A stretch of 64,000 nucleotides of DNA from Enterovibrio calviensis DSM 14347 (GCF_000621165.1 NZ_JHZA01000007.1:186001-250000); one strand, 5' to 3'. Positions 51,598 to 60,331 are shown, counted from the first letter of the stretch. Made by a program: numbers and translations. Notes: generated by a model not told the origin, from the sequence alone.

Positions 51598-51618
51598 AGG
51601 CCGCGGATCTCGCGGTCT
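51598..51618 (+). terminator. Hairpin between glutathione synthetase and sigma-factor genes
   Basis: AGGCCGCG-GATCT-CGCGGTCT followed by TTATCTTT. It sits 19 bp before the sigma-factor ATG, so it may terminate the gsh operon or allow partial read-through. Confidence 0.65.
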
Positions 51619-51636
51619 TTATCTTTGAGTAAGACG

Positions 51637-52173
51637 ATGACGATAGAAACCATTTGGGGCGAATACCAATCAAGCGTAAAAGCCTTTCTGCATGCGAAAG
51701 TGTCAAACCCTGATGACGTGGACGATCTGTTACAAGACATCGTGCTAAAAACGTACCTGCACCTAGAAGAGGTCCGAGACAATACCAAGATAAAGTCTTG
51801 GCTGTTTCAGGTTGCGAACAATGCCATCATCGACTTCTACCGTCAAAAGGGCAAAGGTAAACACCTGACACAAGATGACCTTTGGTTTGAGCATGACAAA
51901 GATGATGTCCGTGAAGAGTTGTCTGAATGTATGTTGCCTTTTATTCAAGCATTGCCGCGTGAAGATGCCGACATGCTGACGGCTATCGAACTATATGGGC
52001 AGTCTCAGAAAGCTTATGCTGAAAAATACGGTATGAACTACTCCACGCTCAAATCACGCCTTCAGAAAAGCCGCTCAAAAATCAATGCACTGTTCAATGA
52101 GTGCTGTGAGCTAAAGCTTGATAAAAACGGCAGCGTCATAGACTACGAAGAGCGTAAAGATTGCGGTTGCTGA
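51637..52173 (+). CDS. sigZ: SigZ-like ECF sigma factor
   Basis: A 178-aa ECF sigma factor: region 2 (about 5-72, VDDLLQDIVLKTYLHLEEV and KSWLFQVANNAIIDFYRQK), region 4 (about 100-150, KAYAEKYGMNYSTLKSRLQKSRSKI) and a C-terminal tail with a Cys cluster (NECCELKLDKNG, then KDCGC). The tail resembles SigZ of Bacillus, as I recall the family. No anti-sigma gene follows, so the cysteines could provide direct thiol or metal control. The gsh operon ends 61 bp upstream. Confidence 0.85.
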   Translation: MTIETIWGEYQSSVKAFLHAKVSNPDDVDDLLQDIVLKTYLHLEEVRDNTKIKSWLFQVANNAIIDFYRQKGKGKHLTQDDLWFEHDKDDVREELSECMLPFIQALPREDADMLTAIELYGQSQKAYAEKYGMNYSTLKSRLQKSRSKINALFNECCELKLDKNGSVIDYEERKDCGC

Positions 52174-52343
52174 TATAACCCATGAAAGCCCATTCGCATT
52201 GAATCAAAAAAGCCTTCGATAATGACAAAATATAACAAGAACTTATGGCTTTAATGATTGTCGATATATGAGACCTAACGGTTGTTTTCGGTACCAATTT
52301 ATTGTGATGGTATCGTTGAATTTCACTATTAAGGAGTGCCGCC

Positions 52344-52898
52344 TTGAATCGTAAAATTGCCACCTTGCTGTTTTGCACTTTCCTTCTTCCAATTGGTCAT
52401 GCCGTTGCAAATACCGATACCACACCTCCTGTTTACGAACACTCTCCCAACGGCAAAATGATCATGGGTGAGAAAGAGTGGGTCAGAGTCGATGAACTTG
52501 GTGTTGTTGCCATGGCCCGCGTCGATACAGGGGCGACAACATCCTCTATCAGCGCAATTGATATTGAATCGTTCGAACGTGATGGAGACAAGTGGGTGAA
52601 GTTTCGCTTGGCTCACAATGAGGGGCAAAGCGCGCTGATTGAGAAAGCGGTTGAGCGAACCGTGAGAATTATTCAATCCAGTTCAGAAGGCTATGAGCGA
52701 AGATATGTCGTGAATCTGCCGATCACGATTGGTGATACCACCATGGACACGGAATTTACGCTGCGTGATCGTAATCACCTCAATTTTCCGGTGCTGCTTG
52801 GACGAACCTATTTGAAACATACCGCGCTCGTTGATGTGAGCAGAAAATACGTTCAGCCTAAACCGGAAACCAAACCGGAAACTGCCGTAAACCAATGA
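52344..52898 (+). CDS. Periplasmic retropepsin-like protein (Zn_protease/RimB family)
   Basis: A 184-aa exported protein of the PF05618 family, once called ATP-dependent zinc protease and now viewed as pepsin-like. It has a signal peptide (ends HAVA, about residue 22) and the catalytic DTGATTSS (about 61-68). The partner loop is RDRNHLNFPVLLGRTYL (about 145-161). The C-terminal tail is Pro/Lys/Glu-rich. Cytoplasmic relatives sit with RimK; this one has a signal peptide instead. TTG start with AAGGAG upstream. Confidence 0.83.
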   Translation: MNRKIATLLFCTFLLPIGHAVANTDTTPPVYEHSPNGKMIMGEKEWVRVDELGVVAMARVDTGATTSSISAIDIESFERDGDKWVKFRLAHNEGQSALIEKAVERTVRIIQSSSEGYERRYVVNLPITIGDTTMDTEFTLRDRNHLNFPVLLGRTYLKHTALVDVSRKYVQPKPETKPETAVNQ

Positions 52899-52996
52899 TG
52901 ACAAGGGAAAGACCGAACATCGCGGTTTTTTGTTTTCACCACGCTTGTCTTTGGGTAAGGTACGTAATTATTGCCGTTAAATAAGGATGTTATTCC

Positions 52997-54181
52997 ATGT
53001 TAGATCTGCTTTCTCCGGCGCAACAAGACCCCATTCTGTCTCTTTCCATTGCATTTCGCGGAGATACTCGTGCGGATAAAATGGATTTGGGCATTGGCGT
53101 TTATAAAGACAGCCAAGGTAACACACCTATTATGCAGGCAGTCAAAGCCGCGCAGCAGCAACTGGCTGATTCTCAGACCACAAAAAGCTATGTGGGGCTC
53201 GCCGGAAACGAAACATTTAACCAAGTCATGACTGATCTTCTTCTTAAAGGCACTGATGGCTACTCACGCTGTGCCACGGTTCAAACGCCAGGCGCAAGTG
53301 GTGCGCTTCGTATGTTGGGCGATCTGATGTATCTCGCCAAGCCAGTGACAACGGTATGGATCACTGACCCGAGCTACGTGAACCATAAGCCCGTCATGCA
53401 AGCTGCAGGTTTACACGTCAAATTTTACCCGTACTTTGATGCGGCGACGAAACAAGTAAACCCTGAAGCAATGCTCGAAGCTTTGAGCAAAGCGGGCCCG
53501 GATGATGTCGTACTTCTGCATGGCTGTTGCCATAACCCAACAGGTGCGGATATTCGCCCAGAGCATTGGCAAGCGATTAACGAGTTGGCACAAAAGAACG
53601 GTTTTACGCCTTTTGTTGATATCGCCTACCAAGGTTTTGGTGAAGGCTTAGAAGAAGATGGCTACGGACTTCGTGTGCTGGCTGACTCAGTAGAAGAAAT
53701 GCTGATTGCGACGTCATGTTCAAAGAACTTTGGCCTGTACCGCGAGCGCACTGGCGCAGCCATTGTTATCGGCAAAAATGCCAATGAAGCCACCAATGCC
53801 AAAGGCCGTATTCTGCAGTTGGCGCGTTCAACGTACACCATGCCACCTGATCACGGCGCAGCGATTGTTGAAACGATTTTGACCAGTGATGAACTCACCA
53901 AGGTGTGGCGTGAAGAGTTGGATAGCATGCGTGGTCGCATCGTGTCTCTTCGTGATGGCTTAACTGCAGCACTTAGTGCCCGTACCGGTGACGGTCACTT
54001 CGATTTCATTAAAGAACACAAAGGCATGTTTTCGATGCTGGCGATGTCGCCGGAGCAGATGCTTAAGTTAAGAGAAGATTTTGGCATCTATGCAGTTGGT
54101 GACAGCCGAATTAACGTCGCGGGTTTGACGGAATCGCGTATTGATTACTTAGCCGATGCCTTGATTGCTGTTTCTAAATAA
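52997..54181 (+). CDS. Aromatic/aspartate aminotransferase (class I)
   Basis: A 394-aa PLP aminotransferase of the TyrB/AspC group: ADKMDLGIGVYKD (substrate loop), HGCCHNPTGADI (about 176-187), the PLP Lys in SCSKNFGLYRERTG (about 243) and a C-terminal Arg in DSRINVAG. It interconverts aromatic or acidic amino acids and 2-oxo acids. Gammaproteobacteria often carry two such enzymes, and I cannot decide between TyrB and AspC. RidA downstream fits, since RidA removes reactive enamines made by PLP enzymes. Confidence 0.92.
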   Translation: MLDLLSPAQQDPILSLSIAFRGDTRADKMDLGIGVYKDSQGNTPIMQAVKAAQQQLADSQTTKSYVGLAGNETFNQVMTDLLLKGTDGYSRCATVQTPGASGALRMLGDLMYLAKPVTTVWITDPSYVNHKPVMQAAGLHVKFYPYFDAATKQVNPEAMLEALSKAGPDDVVLLHGCCHNPTGADIRPEHWQAINELAQKNGFTPFVDIAYQGFGEGLEEDGYGLRVLADSVEEMLIATSCSKNFGLYRERTGAAIVIGKNANEATNAKGRILQLARSTYTMPPDHGAAIVETILTSDELTKVWREELDSMRGRIVSLRDGLTAALSARTGDGHFDFIKEHKGMFSMLAMSPEQMLKLREDFGIYAVGDSRINVAGLTESRIDYLADALIAVSK

Positions 54182-54267
54182 GCCATTCGAGATTATGTTT
54201 TCGATAAAGCCAGCATTGTGCTGGCTTTGTTTTCCCATGCATTCAATAGATAACGTAGATAAAAATC

Positions 54268-54633
54268 ATGAAAATTCATCGTATTAACCCGGCTCAGCGT
54301 TGGTCAGATGTTACTGTATTCAATGGCATTGCTCACTTCGTAGAAGTGCCAGAAAGCGACTTAACTGCCGATATCGCTGGCCAAACTGCTCAGGTACTTA
54401 AGCAAGCAGAAGAAATGTTGGCGTTAGTGGCTAGTGATAAAACGCGCATCCTTTCTGTGACCATTTATATTACCGATTTTGCAAACCTAGAAGCGCTTAA
54501 CAGTGTATGGGATGCATGGTTTGAAGCGGGCACAGCACCAAGTCGCGCGTGTGTGAAAGCGGAACTTGCCGATCCTGGCTACTTAGTTGAAATGGCTTTT
54601 GTCGCTGCGGCAGGCGAAGAGTTCCAGTCGTAA
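54268..54633 (+). CDS. RidA-family protein (YoaB-like)
   Basis: A 121-aa trimeric RidA-family protein: family core ILSVTIYITDFANLEALNSVWDAWF (about 68-92), RACVKAEL with the key Arg (about 98) and the C-terminal VEMAFVAAA. RidA hydrolyses enamine and imine intermediates. The length and N-terminus are closer to E. coli YoaB than to RidA itself. A strong terminator follows. Confidence 0.88.
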   Translation: MKIHRINPAQRWSDVTVFNGIAHFVEVPESDLTADIAGQTAQVLKQAEEMLALVASDKTRILSVTIYITDFANLEALNSVWDAWFEAGTAPSRACVKAELADPGYLVEMAFVAAAGEEFQS

Positions 54634-54657
54634 TTGGCGACCGAACGAATCATAACG

Positions 54658-54690
54658 AAAGGGCAGCGACAAACACGCTGCCCTTTTTTG
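54658..54690 (+). terminator. Terminator between ridA and yiaY
   Basis: Stem AAAGGGCAGCG / CGCTGCCCTTT with a 7-nt loop, then TTTT. It lies between convergent genes and could serve both. Confidence 0.88.
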
Positions 54691-54716
54691 TACATTGAAC
54701 TATTCAATAACGACGC

Positions 54717-55865
54717 TTACATTGCGCTGCGGAAAATTTCACAAATCTCAGCATGGGTCGCTTGTTTAGGATTCGTAAAACCACACGCATCTTTCAGTGC
54801 ATTTTCAGCCAGAACAGCGAAGTCATCGGCTTTTACGCCTAGCGCTTCCAAACCTGCTGGAATACCTACGTCTTTAGATAGAACCTGAATCGCTTCAATT
54901 GCGGCTTCAGCGCCTTGTTCTGCGGTTAGGTTATCGACGTTAACGCCCATTGCCTTCGCAACATCACGTAAACGGCTCGCTGATACCTGTACGTTATATT
55001 TTTGAACGTGTGGAAGGAGAACGGCATTACACACGCCATGTGGCAAGTCGTAGAAACCACCAAGCTGGTGAGCCATTGCGTGCACGTAACCCAAAGAAGC
55101 GTTGTTGAACGCCATGCCAGCCATGAATTGCGCGTAAGCCATTTGCTCGCGGGCTTCTAGGTTTTGTCCATCATTAACTGCGGTGCGTAAGTGTGCTTGA
55201 ATGAGTTCAATCGCCTTAATCGCCACAGCGTCAGTGATAGGAGATGCTGCGATAGAAACGTAGGCTTCAACCGCATGAGTTAACGCATCCATACCCGTCG
55301 CGGCAGTCAGAGATTTTGGTTTCGCCAGCATCAATTCTGGGTCATTCACTGAAATTAATGGCGTGGTGTTTTTGTCCACGATAGCCATTTTGATGTGGCG
55401 CTCTTCATCGGTAATGATGCAGAAGCGAGTCATTTCAGATGCAGTACCGGCTGTGGTATTGATAGCAATGAGAGGAAGCTGCGCTTTCGCTGACTGGTCG
55501 ACACCTTCATAGTCACCAATTTTACCGCCATTTGCGGCTACCAGAGCAATGCCTTTTGCACAGTCATGCGGTGAACCACCACCCAGTGAAATAACAAAAT
55601 CACAGCTATTTGCTTCAAGTATCGCTAGTCCAGCCTCAACGTTACCAATGGTTGGGTTGGGTTGAGTGCCATCAAAAACGGCAGTCATTACGCCACGCTC
55701 TGAGAGTAGAGCCGTGACTTTTTCGACGACGCCAATCTCATTCAATACTTTGTCGGTCACAATCAGACCGTTTTTGAAACCGTGTGACTGAATCGCGTTG
55801 ACAGCGTCGGTAAGGCAACCTGCGCCCATTAAGTTAACTGTAGGGATGTAAAATGCACTTGTCAT
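54717..55865 (-). CDS. yiaY: Iron-containing alcohol dehydrogenase YiaY
   Basis: A 382-aa group III alcohol dehydrogenase that follows E. coli YiaY (383 aa) nearly end to end: [38 protein letters not shown] and [17 protein letters not shown]. The metal-ligand His residues lie in [21 protein letters not shown] and [13 protein letters not shown]. It reduces small aldehydes with NADH. A perfect FNR box about 115 bp upstream implies fermentative, anaerobic expression. Confidence 0.93.
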   Translation of the reverse strand: MTSAFYIPTVNLMGAGCLTDAVNAIQSHGFKNGLIVTDKVLNEIGVVEKVTALLSERGVMTAVFDGTQPNPTIGNVEAGLAILEANSCDFVISLGGGSPHDCAKGIALVAANGGKIGDYEGVDQSAKAQLPLIAINTTAGTASEMTRFCIITDEERHIKMAIVDKNTTPLISVNDPELMLAKPKSLTAATGMDALTHAVEAYVSIAASPITDAVAIKAIELIQAHLRTAVNDGQNLEAREQMAYAQFMAGMAFNNASLGYVHAMAHQLGGFYDLPHGVCNAVLLPHVQKYNVQVSASRLRDVAKAMGVNVDNLTAEQGAEAAIEAIQVLSKDVGIPAGLEALGVKADDFAVLAENALKDACGFTNPKQATHAEICEIFRSAM

Positions 55866-56282
55866 TTCGTTTCTCCGTGATGATCACGTTAATAATTATT
55901 AGTTAGACGCAGAGGGTGAGTATGTCGCCCATCTTGTCCGTGCCTAGATTTTTTAGCATTTATTGAGCGCGATGCACTTTGATCTGAATCAAACGACGGG
56001 TCTGGTGATGGTGGCGTGTGCCAAGAGTTTGAACCAGATCATTTTAATTGCAGGCAGTGTTAATATATTGAAAAGTAAATATTTATTTTATTTTTAATTG
56101 GTTGATGACTGGCGATCATATGTGCTCGTGGCACGTTTTCACTGAGGTTCAGTAATGCAGAGGGCTATTCTCGTCGTTGTCGTCTTCATTTAGGTATAAA
56201 AAAGTTCATATAAATAGACATGAACGAGAAGCGCAACTACGATACCTTTTGTCATTCACTCACAGTTGCATATAGGGAAAGC
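55866..56282. other. AT-rich intergenic region upstream of yiaY
   Basis: About 417 bp to the start I prefer for the next gene. Contains the FNR box annotated separately and an AT-rich stretch near 56060-56100. In-frame codons from 56220 extend the next gene but lack a ribosome site. Confidence 0.45.
55979..55992 (-). promoter_or_regulatory. Perfect FNR box upstream of yiaY
   Basis: TTGATCTGAATCAA matches TTGAT-N4-ATCAA at all ten defined positions. It lies about 115 bp before the yiaY start codon. It could also be reached by the gene on the other strand. Confidence 0.8.
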
Positions 56283-56732
56283 ATGCTCTGGTACAAGGTC
56301 GACCATCAACTTAAACTTCACGACATTAGCCTTATCGTAGGCCCGAATCGAACAGACAAAACAAGGTTCCTATGTGAACAATACGACGGGTTTTCTTTCC
56401 TCATCGATGTTTCCAAGGCCAAAATCGCCTATTGCGGTGGAGATACCAGTGTTACAGAAGAAGAATGGAATGATATTGTCGCTCGTGATTGCCCATTCAT
56501 AACGGTCGACGATGCCCATCTATTGAAGCCGCTAGATCTTCTCAAACTTGTCGACATCGCGGTAGAAACCAAGAAGCGACTTTATCTCTCTTGTAACGAA
56601 ACGATAGCGGCCTACCTGCCTGACTTTCTCTCCCATGCTAAGAAGTTCCAACTGTCGGTGGTTAAGCTCGAAAGGCTTACTGATGACGATGTGTGTGCTT
56701 GGACGCTGGCGGATGTGAAAGGAAAAGAGTGA
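56283..56732 (+). CDS. Degenerate P-loop-like protein, unknown function
   Basis: A protein of about 149 aa. SLIVGPNRTDKTRFL (about 15-29) resembles a Walker A loop, but the Gly before the Lys is Asp (GPNRTDKT). CPFITVDDAHLL (about 68-79) resembles Walker B. The fold could be a small AAA-like domain without normal ATPase activity. AGGGA before ATG 56283 favours this start over 56220. It begins an AT-rich accessory block. I do not recognise the family; decay from a larger ATPase is possible. Confidence 0.55.
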   Translation: MLWYKVDHQLKLHDISLIVGPNRTDKTRFLCEQYDGFSFLIDVSKAKIAYCGGDTSVTEEEWNDIVARDCPFITVDDAHLLKPLDLLKLVDIAVETKKRLYLSCNETIAAYLPDFLSHAKKFQLSVVKLERLTDDDVCAWTLADVKGKE

Positions 56733-56870
56733 TAGCAGTGATTTGCTGAGTAAATGAGAGCATTTATGTTTAACTATTCAGCAGATAACACCTCGTTACG
56801 CTATTCCTGTTTCTTGCCACCATTTATTCAATTAAGATCTGCCAACAAGAATCGGCTTTCGAGGTCTAAT

Positions 56871-57299
56871 ATGATGAAAAAATCCATAACAGCCATGGTA
56901 CTTCTTTTTGCTTTGACGGGTTGTGATGACGCTGCGAAGGCAATTGATCAGGCGCAAGATGCGGCTAACAAAGCAGTAGACGGTCTTCAGCAGCAAATTG
57001 AATCCGTAGATTTAGGCGAATTAAATCTAGACCAATTTGGAGACGCGGCGGATTCCGCGAAAGCACTGGCAATGTCCGTCGAAGAAGCAGTCAAAGCTGA
57101 TTTTTCCGACCCACAAGCACTTGTTGAAGTGAGAGAACAAGTCGCCAACGCATACAGCTGTTTGGTTGATGCCACGTCAGAAAGCACAGCCGAGAAATTG
57201 CTGAACACCGTACTTTCTTCGATCGGTAACGAAGATGCATTGTCTGTCATCGACAAGGGCATAGAGAAAGCGAAAGCCGCTCAAGAGTGTGTGATGTAA
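56871..57299 (+). CDS. Small helical lipoprotein
   Basis: A 142-aa lipoprotein with lipobox LTGC (Cys19). The mature part is almost entirely helical and rich in Ala, Asp, Glu and Gln, with heptad character (AAKAIDQAQDAANKAVDGLQQQIES), and two Cys (AYSCLVD, AQECVM) that may form a disulfide. GAGGT precedes ATG 56871. It is probably periplasmic, anchored to a membrane. The role is unknown. Confidence 0.7.
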   Translation: MMKKSITAMVLLFALTGCDDAAKAIDQAQDAANKAVDGLQQQIESVDLGELNLDQFGDAADSAKALAMSVEEAVKADFSDPQALVEVREQVANAYSCLVDATSESTAEKLLNTVLSSIGNEDALSVIDKGIEKAKAAQECVM

Positions 57300-57344
57300 T
57301 TGCACTGACTCATACTGGATGGTACTGCAAGTTACCATCGGACT

Positions 57345-57379
57345 AAAAAGGCTTAGAGTTGACGCTTTAAGCCTTTTTT
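57345..57379 (+). terminator. Terminator after the lipoprotein gene
   Basis: Stem AAAAAGGCTTA / TAAGCCTTTTT with a 12-nt loop and T run. Confidence 0.85.
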
Positions 57380-57422
57380 GTTTTGAAATTTTTGCTGCAC
57401 AAATATCATGTAGGGTTAAAAA

Positions 57423-57469
57423 CAATCTACAATCTACAATCTACAATCTACAATCTACAATCTACAATC
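57423..57469. repeat. Heptanucleotide tandem repeat (CAATCTA)6
   Basis: Six perfect CAATCTA units plus five bases of a seventh. It lies between a terminator and the 3' end of an acetyltransferase gene, so changes in copy number would not shift a reading frame. Confidence 0.95.
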
Positions 57470-57478
57470 AAAATTAAT

Positions 57479-58015
57479 TTACTGTCTGTTGAATTGTGGC
57501 GAATTATTTTCTAATTTCTTACGATACCTTACTTCCTTTAAACCTTGGTAAAGCTTTTCTTTTGAATCGAGCTGAAAACCCTGCCGCTCATAAAACCTTC
57601 TGGCTAATTGGTTATCTTCAAGAACCCAAATTGTAACTTCAGAGAAGCCCATTTGAGATAACTCCTGAAGCGACAAAGCTATGAGTTCTTTTCCGAAGTT
57701 TTTGCCAATGAATTGAGGGAGTATATAAATAGCCCAAACCTCTCCAACACAATCGTGGCTATCATCATCTCGGGATTTTTCGAAGTCTACAAACCCAACC
57801 AACGAACCTTGATAGCCACAAACAAAAGTTGATAGACGGTTTTCACTCGTGAGTTTTACTCTACGTTTAGCCCTCGTCTTTGGATTGATAGATTTCAAAT
57901 CCTCATCTGACATGATGCCTTTGTAAGCGTACTTCCAGCCTTCGACTGAGATCAATGATATTGCATCAATATCTTCAGGTAATGCCTTCCTAAACTCTCT
58001 CAATATACTTCCCAA
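57479..58015 (-). CDS. GNAT acetyltransferase
   Basis: A 178-aa GNAT: N-terminal FRKALPEDIDAISLISVEGWKYAYKGIM, the acetyl-CoA loop LPQFIGKNFGKELIALSL (about 98-115) and ARRFYERQGFQLDSKE near 138-153. This subgroup often modifies small antibiotics or amines, but the substrate is unknown. Starts at TTG (58015), or a second TTG at 58003. It is markedly AT-rich compared with the genes to its left, consistent with recent acquisition. Confidence 0.83.
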   Translation of the reverse strand: MGSILREFRKALPEDIDAISLISVEGWKYAYKGIMSDEDLKSINPKTRAKRRVKLTSENRLSTFVCGYQGSLVGFVDFEKSRDDDSHDCVGEVWAIYILPQFIGKNFGKELIALSLQELSQMGFSEVTIWVLEDNQLARRFYERQGFQLDSKEKLYQGLKEVRYRKKLENNSPQFNRQ

Positions 58016-58056
58016 TTTGTTATATAACGTCCGTTACTACTGTTCTTATAAGCAAT

Positions 58057-58524
58057 TTATTTGAACACTCGCTCAAATGACACTAAGACCAACTCGGTAG
58101 AATCATTGAAATCGATGCCATAAGACGATTTACAGTCCTCTGTGAAAAAGTCATTGTGAGCCTTGTACCACCATTCGTAAGTGCCATCACCTTCGCCTTC
58201 AGACTCAGCAAACTCACGGCTAACAAGACCAAATGGGCGGAACGAAACATTGGTGATCTTGACGATACAAACAGGATTCTTATCCCAATCAAGGACTATT
58301 TGGTGTTGCCCGACTTGAGGGAAGTCAACATCTTCAATTTTGTAGGCTTCTTTGACACTGCATGTTGCTTGTTTTCTTCCTTCTGCAACTAGGCGTGCAC
58401 ACTCATTAGTATTGTATTCATCATCACAAAAATATGTCGTTTCTACACCACCAATTTTTGCTAGTTCAGAATCAGGCAATGTGTTGGTATAGGACTGAAA
58501 ATAGTCCTTATATCTTGCATCCAT
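58057..58524 (-). CDS. ASCH-domain protein
   Basis: A 155-aa protein with an ASCH fold: GRKQATCSVKEAYKIED (about 47-63), GQHQIVLDWDKNPVCIVKITNVSFRPF (about 71-97) and the C-terminal ELVLVSFERVF. ASCH domains bind RNA or modified nucleosides, and related bacterial proteins include nucleoside amidohydrolases. ATG 58524 is preferred; a longer in-frame start at 58596 is not typical of the family. It belongs to the AT-rich block. Confidence 0.8.
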   Translation of the reverse strand: MDARYKDYFQSYTNTLPDSELAKIGGVETTYFCDDEYNTNECARLVAEGRKQATCSVKEAYKIEDVDFPQVGQHQIVLDWDKNPVCIVKITNVSFRPFGLVSREFAESEGEGDGTYEWWYKAHNDFFTEDCKSSYGIDFNDSTELVLVSFERVFK

Positions 58525-58673
58525 GTATGAGTTTTCCCTAATTTCTAACGCTGTCGTAAACGGCGAGCGATATTTGATGTCATTGCTATGCTGCACTTCA
58601 AAGTTGATACTCAGTTTTCACACGAACAATGCCTGCAATTCCCATAAATTCGAAAGTTTTATGCAAAGCCACT

Positions 58674-59183
58674 CTATTTGGAATTCTTAGGTTTACGATT
58701 ATGCCACTGTACAAGGTAAAATAATGCGCCACCAAATAGTCCCGCATATAAACAAAGCTTATGCATACTAGCAAAAGACACATTCCCCAACATTGGGTTG
58801 TTTAATGTAAAAGGATAAAAAGGCTGAACATCATAGTGGATGATGCCGTCAAGAATGACGTGGCTAAAACAACCGATAAATGCACTTATGAATGCGACTA
58901 ACCAAGAGATTTTAATTGGTTGAGAATCTTTAGATATTTTTAAAATAATTAAGCCAAATTCTGAAAGGTATTTGCCCGATAAAGCTGATATTACTGCCAG
59001 TAATGAACTACCAATAAATGTATGAGAAAAACCATGCATGTGACCATGACCATTTAGCAGTACCCACAATGGTTGCAGATCCATTATGATTTGAGACCAC
59101 CCAAATACCATTAAGCTAAAGCTCCCTTGGAGTATTGCTTTAATAAGGATTCCTGAGCCCATATGAAATGGAGTGAACGGCAT
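58674..59183 (-). CDS. YdjM-like membrane-bound metal-dependent hydrolase
   Basis: A 169-aa inner-membrane protein of the YdjM/DUF457 type. It has four hydrophobic segments and His/Asp ligands in FHMGSG (residue 7), HGFSHTF (about 50-56) and SHVILDGIIHYD (about 107-118). The family is predicted to hydrolyse a membrane-associated phospho-substrate; some members are LexA-regulated in E. coli. I see no LexA box here. GAAGGAAG precedes the ATG. Confidence 0.78.
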   Translation of the reverse strand: MPFTPFHMGSGILIKAILQGSFSLMVFGWSQIIMDLQPLWVLLNGHGHMHGFSHTFIGSSLLAVISALSGKYLSEFGLIILKISKDSQPIKISWLVAFISAFIGCFSHVILDGIIHYDVQPFYPFTLNNPMLGNVSFASMHKLCLYAGLFGGALFYLVQWHNRKPKNSK

Positions 59184-59207
59184 AATCTTCCTTCGTAAAT
59201 GTAAAAG

Positions 59208-59261
59208 TGTATTAGGTGGAAAATGTCGGAATCAAACGCGAAGTTTTGTTCGTTAATAACA
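59208..59261 (-). repeat. Copy 1 of a 55-bp upstream repeat
   Basis: Begins GTGTATTAGGTGGAAAATGT and ends GTTAATAAC. A matching copy lies at 60363-60419. Both sit immediately upstream of minus-strand genes (YdjM-like and GST). Each holds an AAAC-N5-GTTT mini-hairpin whose loop differs while the stem is kept. Confidence 0.65.
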
Positions 59262-59333
59262 CGGCATCATACCCAAACTGCTTGATTTTGTGGCTCATTT
59301 CATCGTTTGAGATGTGGGTTGGTTGTAGCCCAA

Positions 59334-59576
59334 TTATTGAAACTCCAAACCATGATTCTCAAGAGTATGCTTGCCACACCGAGTGCATACTAGGTACCTG
59401 TCAGTCACTTCTAAAGAACCACCGCCGGGTAACGAGGAGGCCGAACCGCTAAAAAATCCATCTAGAAATGCCTTAAACTGCTCTTTTCTGCTTTTCCCAT
59501 ACTTAGATGGTTTTTGCTTCATTACCTCTTTATGTTGTGCTTCTTTGCCGCATTTATCACAAAATCGATTGCTCAT
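59334..59576 (-). CDS. Small zinc-ribbon protein
   Basis: An 80-aa protein with two CxxC knuckles, one near the N-terminus (CDKCGKE) and one near the C-terminus (CTRCGKH), forming a split zinc ribbon. The middle is Lys-rich, then Gly/Ser-rich. No enzymatic domain is visible. Start M at 59576 is used; ATG 59591 adds five residues. Confidence 0.65.
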   Translation of the reverse strand: MSNRFCDKCGKEAQHKEVMKQKPSKYGKSRKEQFKAFLDGFFSGSASSLPGGGSLEVTDRYLVCTRCGKHTLENHGLEFQ

Positions 59577-59692
59577 GAAACACCCTGTCATTTCTTTATG
59601 AATAAATTATATAATTGCATAGCAAGCCGTCGTGGGAATCGCATTAATTATTAGATTTTGTGATTTGAGAGAAGCTTCAATTAAAAGCCATG

Positions 59693-60331
59693 CTATCTAT
59701 ACGCATCTAAACTTGTTCCTTCAATATCACACACATGCTTAACCGATGGTCTTTTAGCTAACTCTTTCAGATACCTTGCTAAATGTTCAAATGACAGCGG
59801 GGGTTTTTTAAACCCACTTGCCCAATACGAAAGCATAAATAGGAAAAAGTCACAAACGCTCAGTTGGTTGCCAACTAAAAACGTTTTGTTTTCTAATTGA
59901 CTATCGATCAGTTTGAACATTTCAGTAACACGATCCTCTTGAGTCCTTGAAATTGACTCAGCAGTATTGATGCATGATGTATGTTTGTGTGGATAAATAT
60001 ACAACATCATCTCTGGTTGGATGGTACTGGTTAGGTAAAAGAGCCACTGATAAAATTCTGGGCGGTATTTATCTCCGATATTTGGGATCATATTTGAATG
60101 TGGATGTTCATCGCACAAATGTACGCAAATCGCCGCACTTTCAAAAATAACTAAATCATCAGTAACTAGAGTGGGGATTCGTCCAGTAGGGTTGAGCTTT
60201 AGGTAGTCGTTTGACTTTTGCTCTTCTGATTTTCTATCAACTAATACGAGTTCATAATCAGCGCCTATTTCCTCAAGAAGCATATGAGGAGCCCAGCTAG
60301 CATTGCGCGGGTAATAGAATAATTTGTACAA
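59693..60331 (-). CDS. Glutathione S-transferase family protein
   Basis: A 212-aa GST: thioredoxin-fold N-terminus (1-80) with YPRNASWAPHMLLEEIG, the cis-Pro motif TGRIPTLV (about 49-56) and the Glu-Ser pair FESAAICVHLCD (about 63-74) that binds glutathione. A helical C-terminal domain follows (about 88-212). It starts at TTG with GGAG upstream. Part of the AT-rich accessory block. The 55-bp repeat lies directly upstream. Confidence 0.87.
   Translation of the reverse strand: MYKLFYYPRNASWAPHMLLEEIGADYELVLVDRKSEEQKSNDYLKLNPTGRIPTLVTDDLVIFESAAICVHLCDEHPHSNMIPNIGDKYRPEFYQWLFYLTSTIQPEMMLYIYPHKHTSCINTAESISRTQEDRVTEMFKLIDSQLENKTFLVGNQLSVCDFFLFMLSYWASGFKKPPLSFEHLARYLKELAKRPSVKHVCDIEGTSLDAYR

Noticed and set aside
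57423-57469. CRISPR array
   Set aside because: It is a gapless 7-bp tandem repeat with no spacers and no cas genes.
56283-60331. Vibrio superintegron cassette array
   Set aside because: The gene types (GNAT, ASCH, GST) fit, but I find no integrase and no clear attC sites between genes; spacers such as 58016-58056 are too short and the 55-bp repeats lack convincing core sites.
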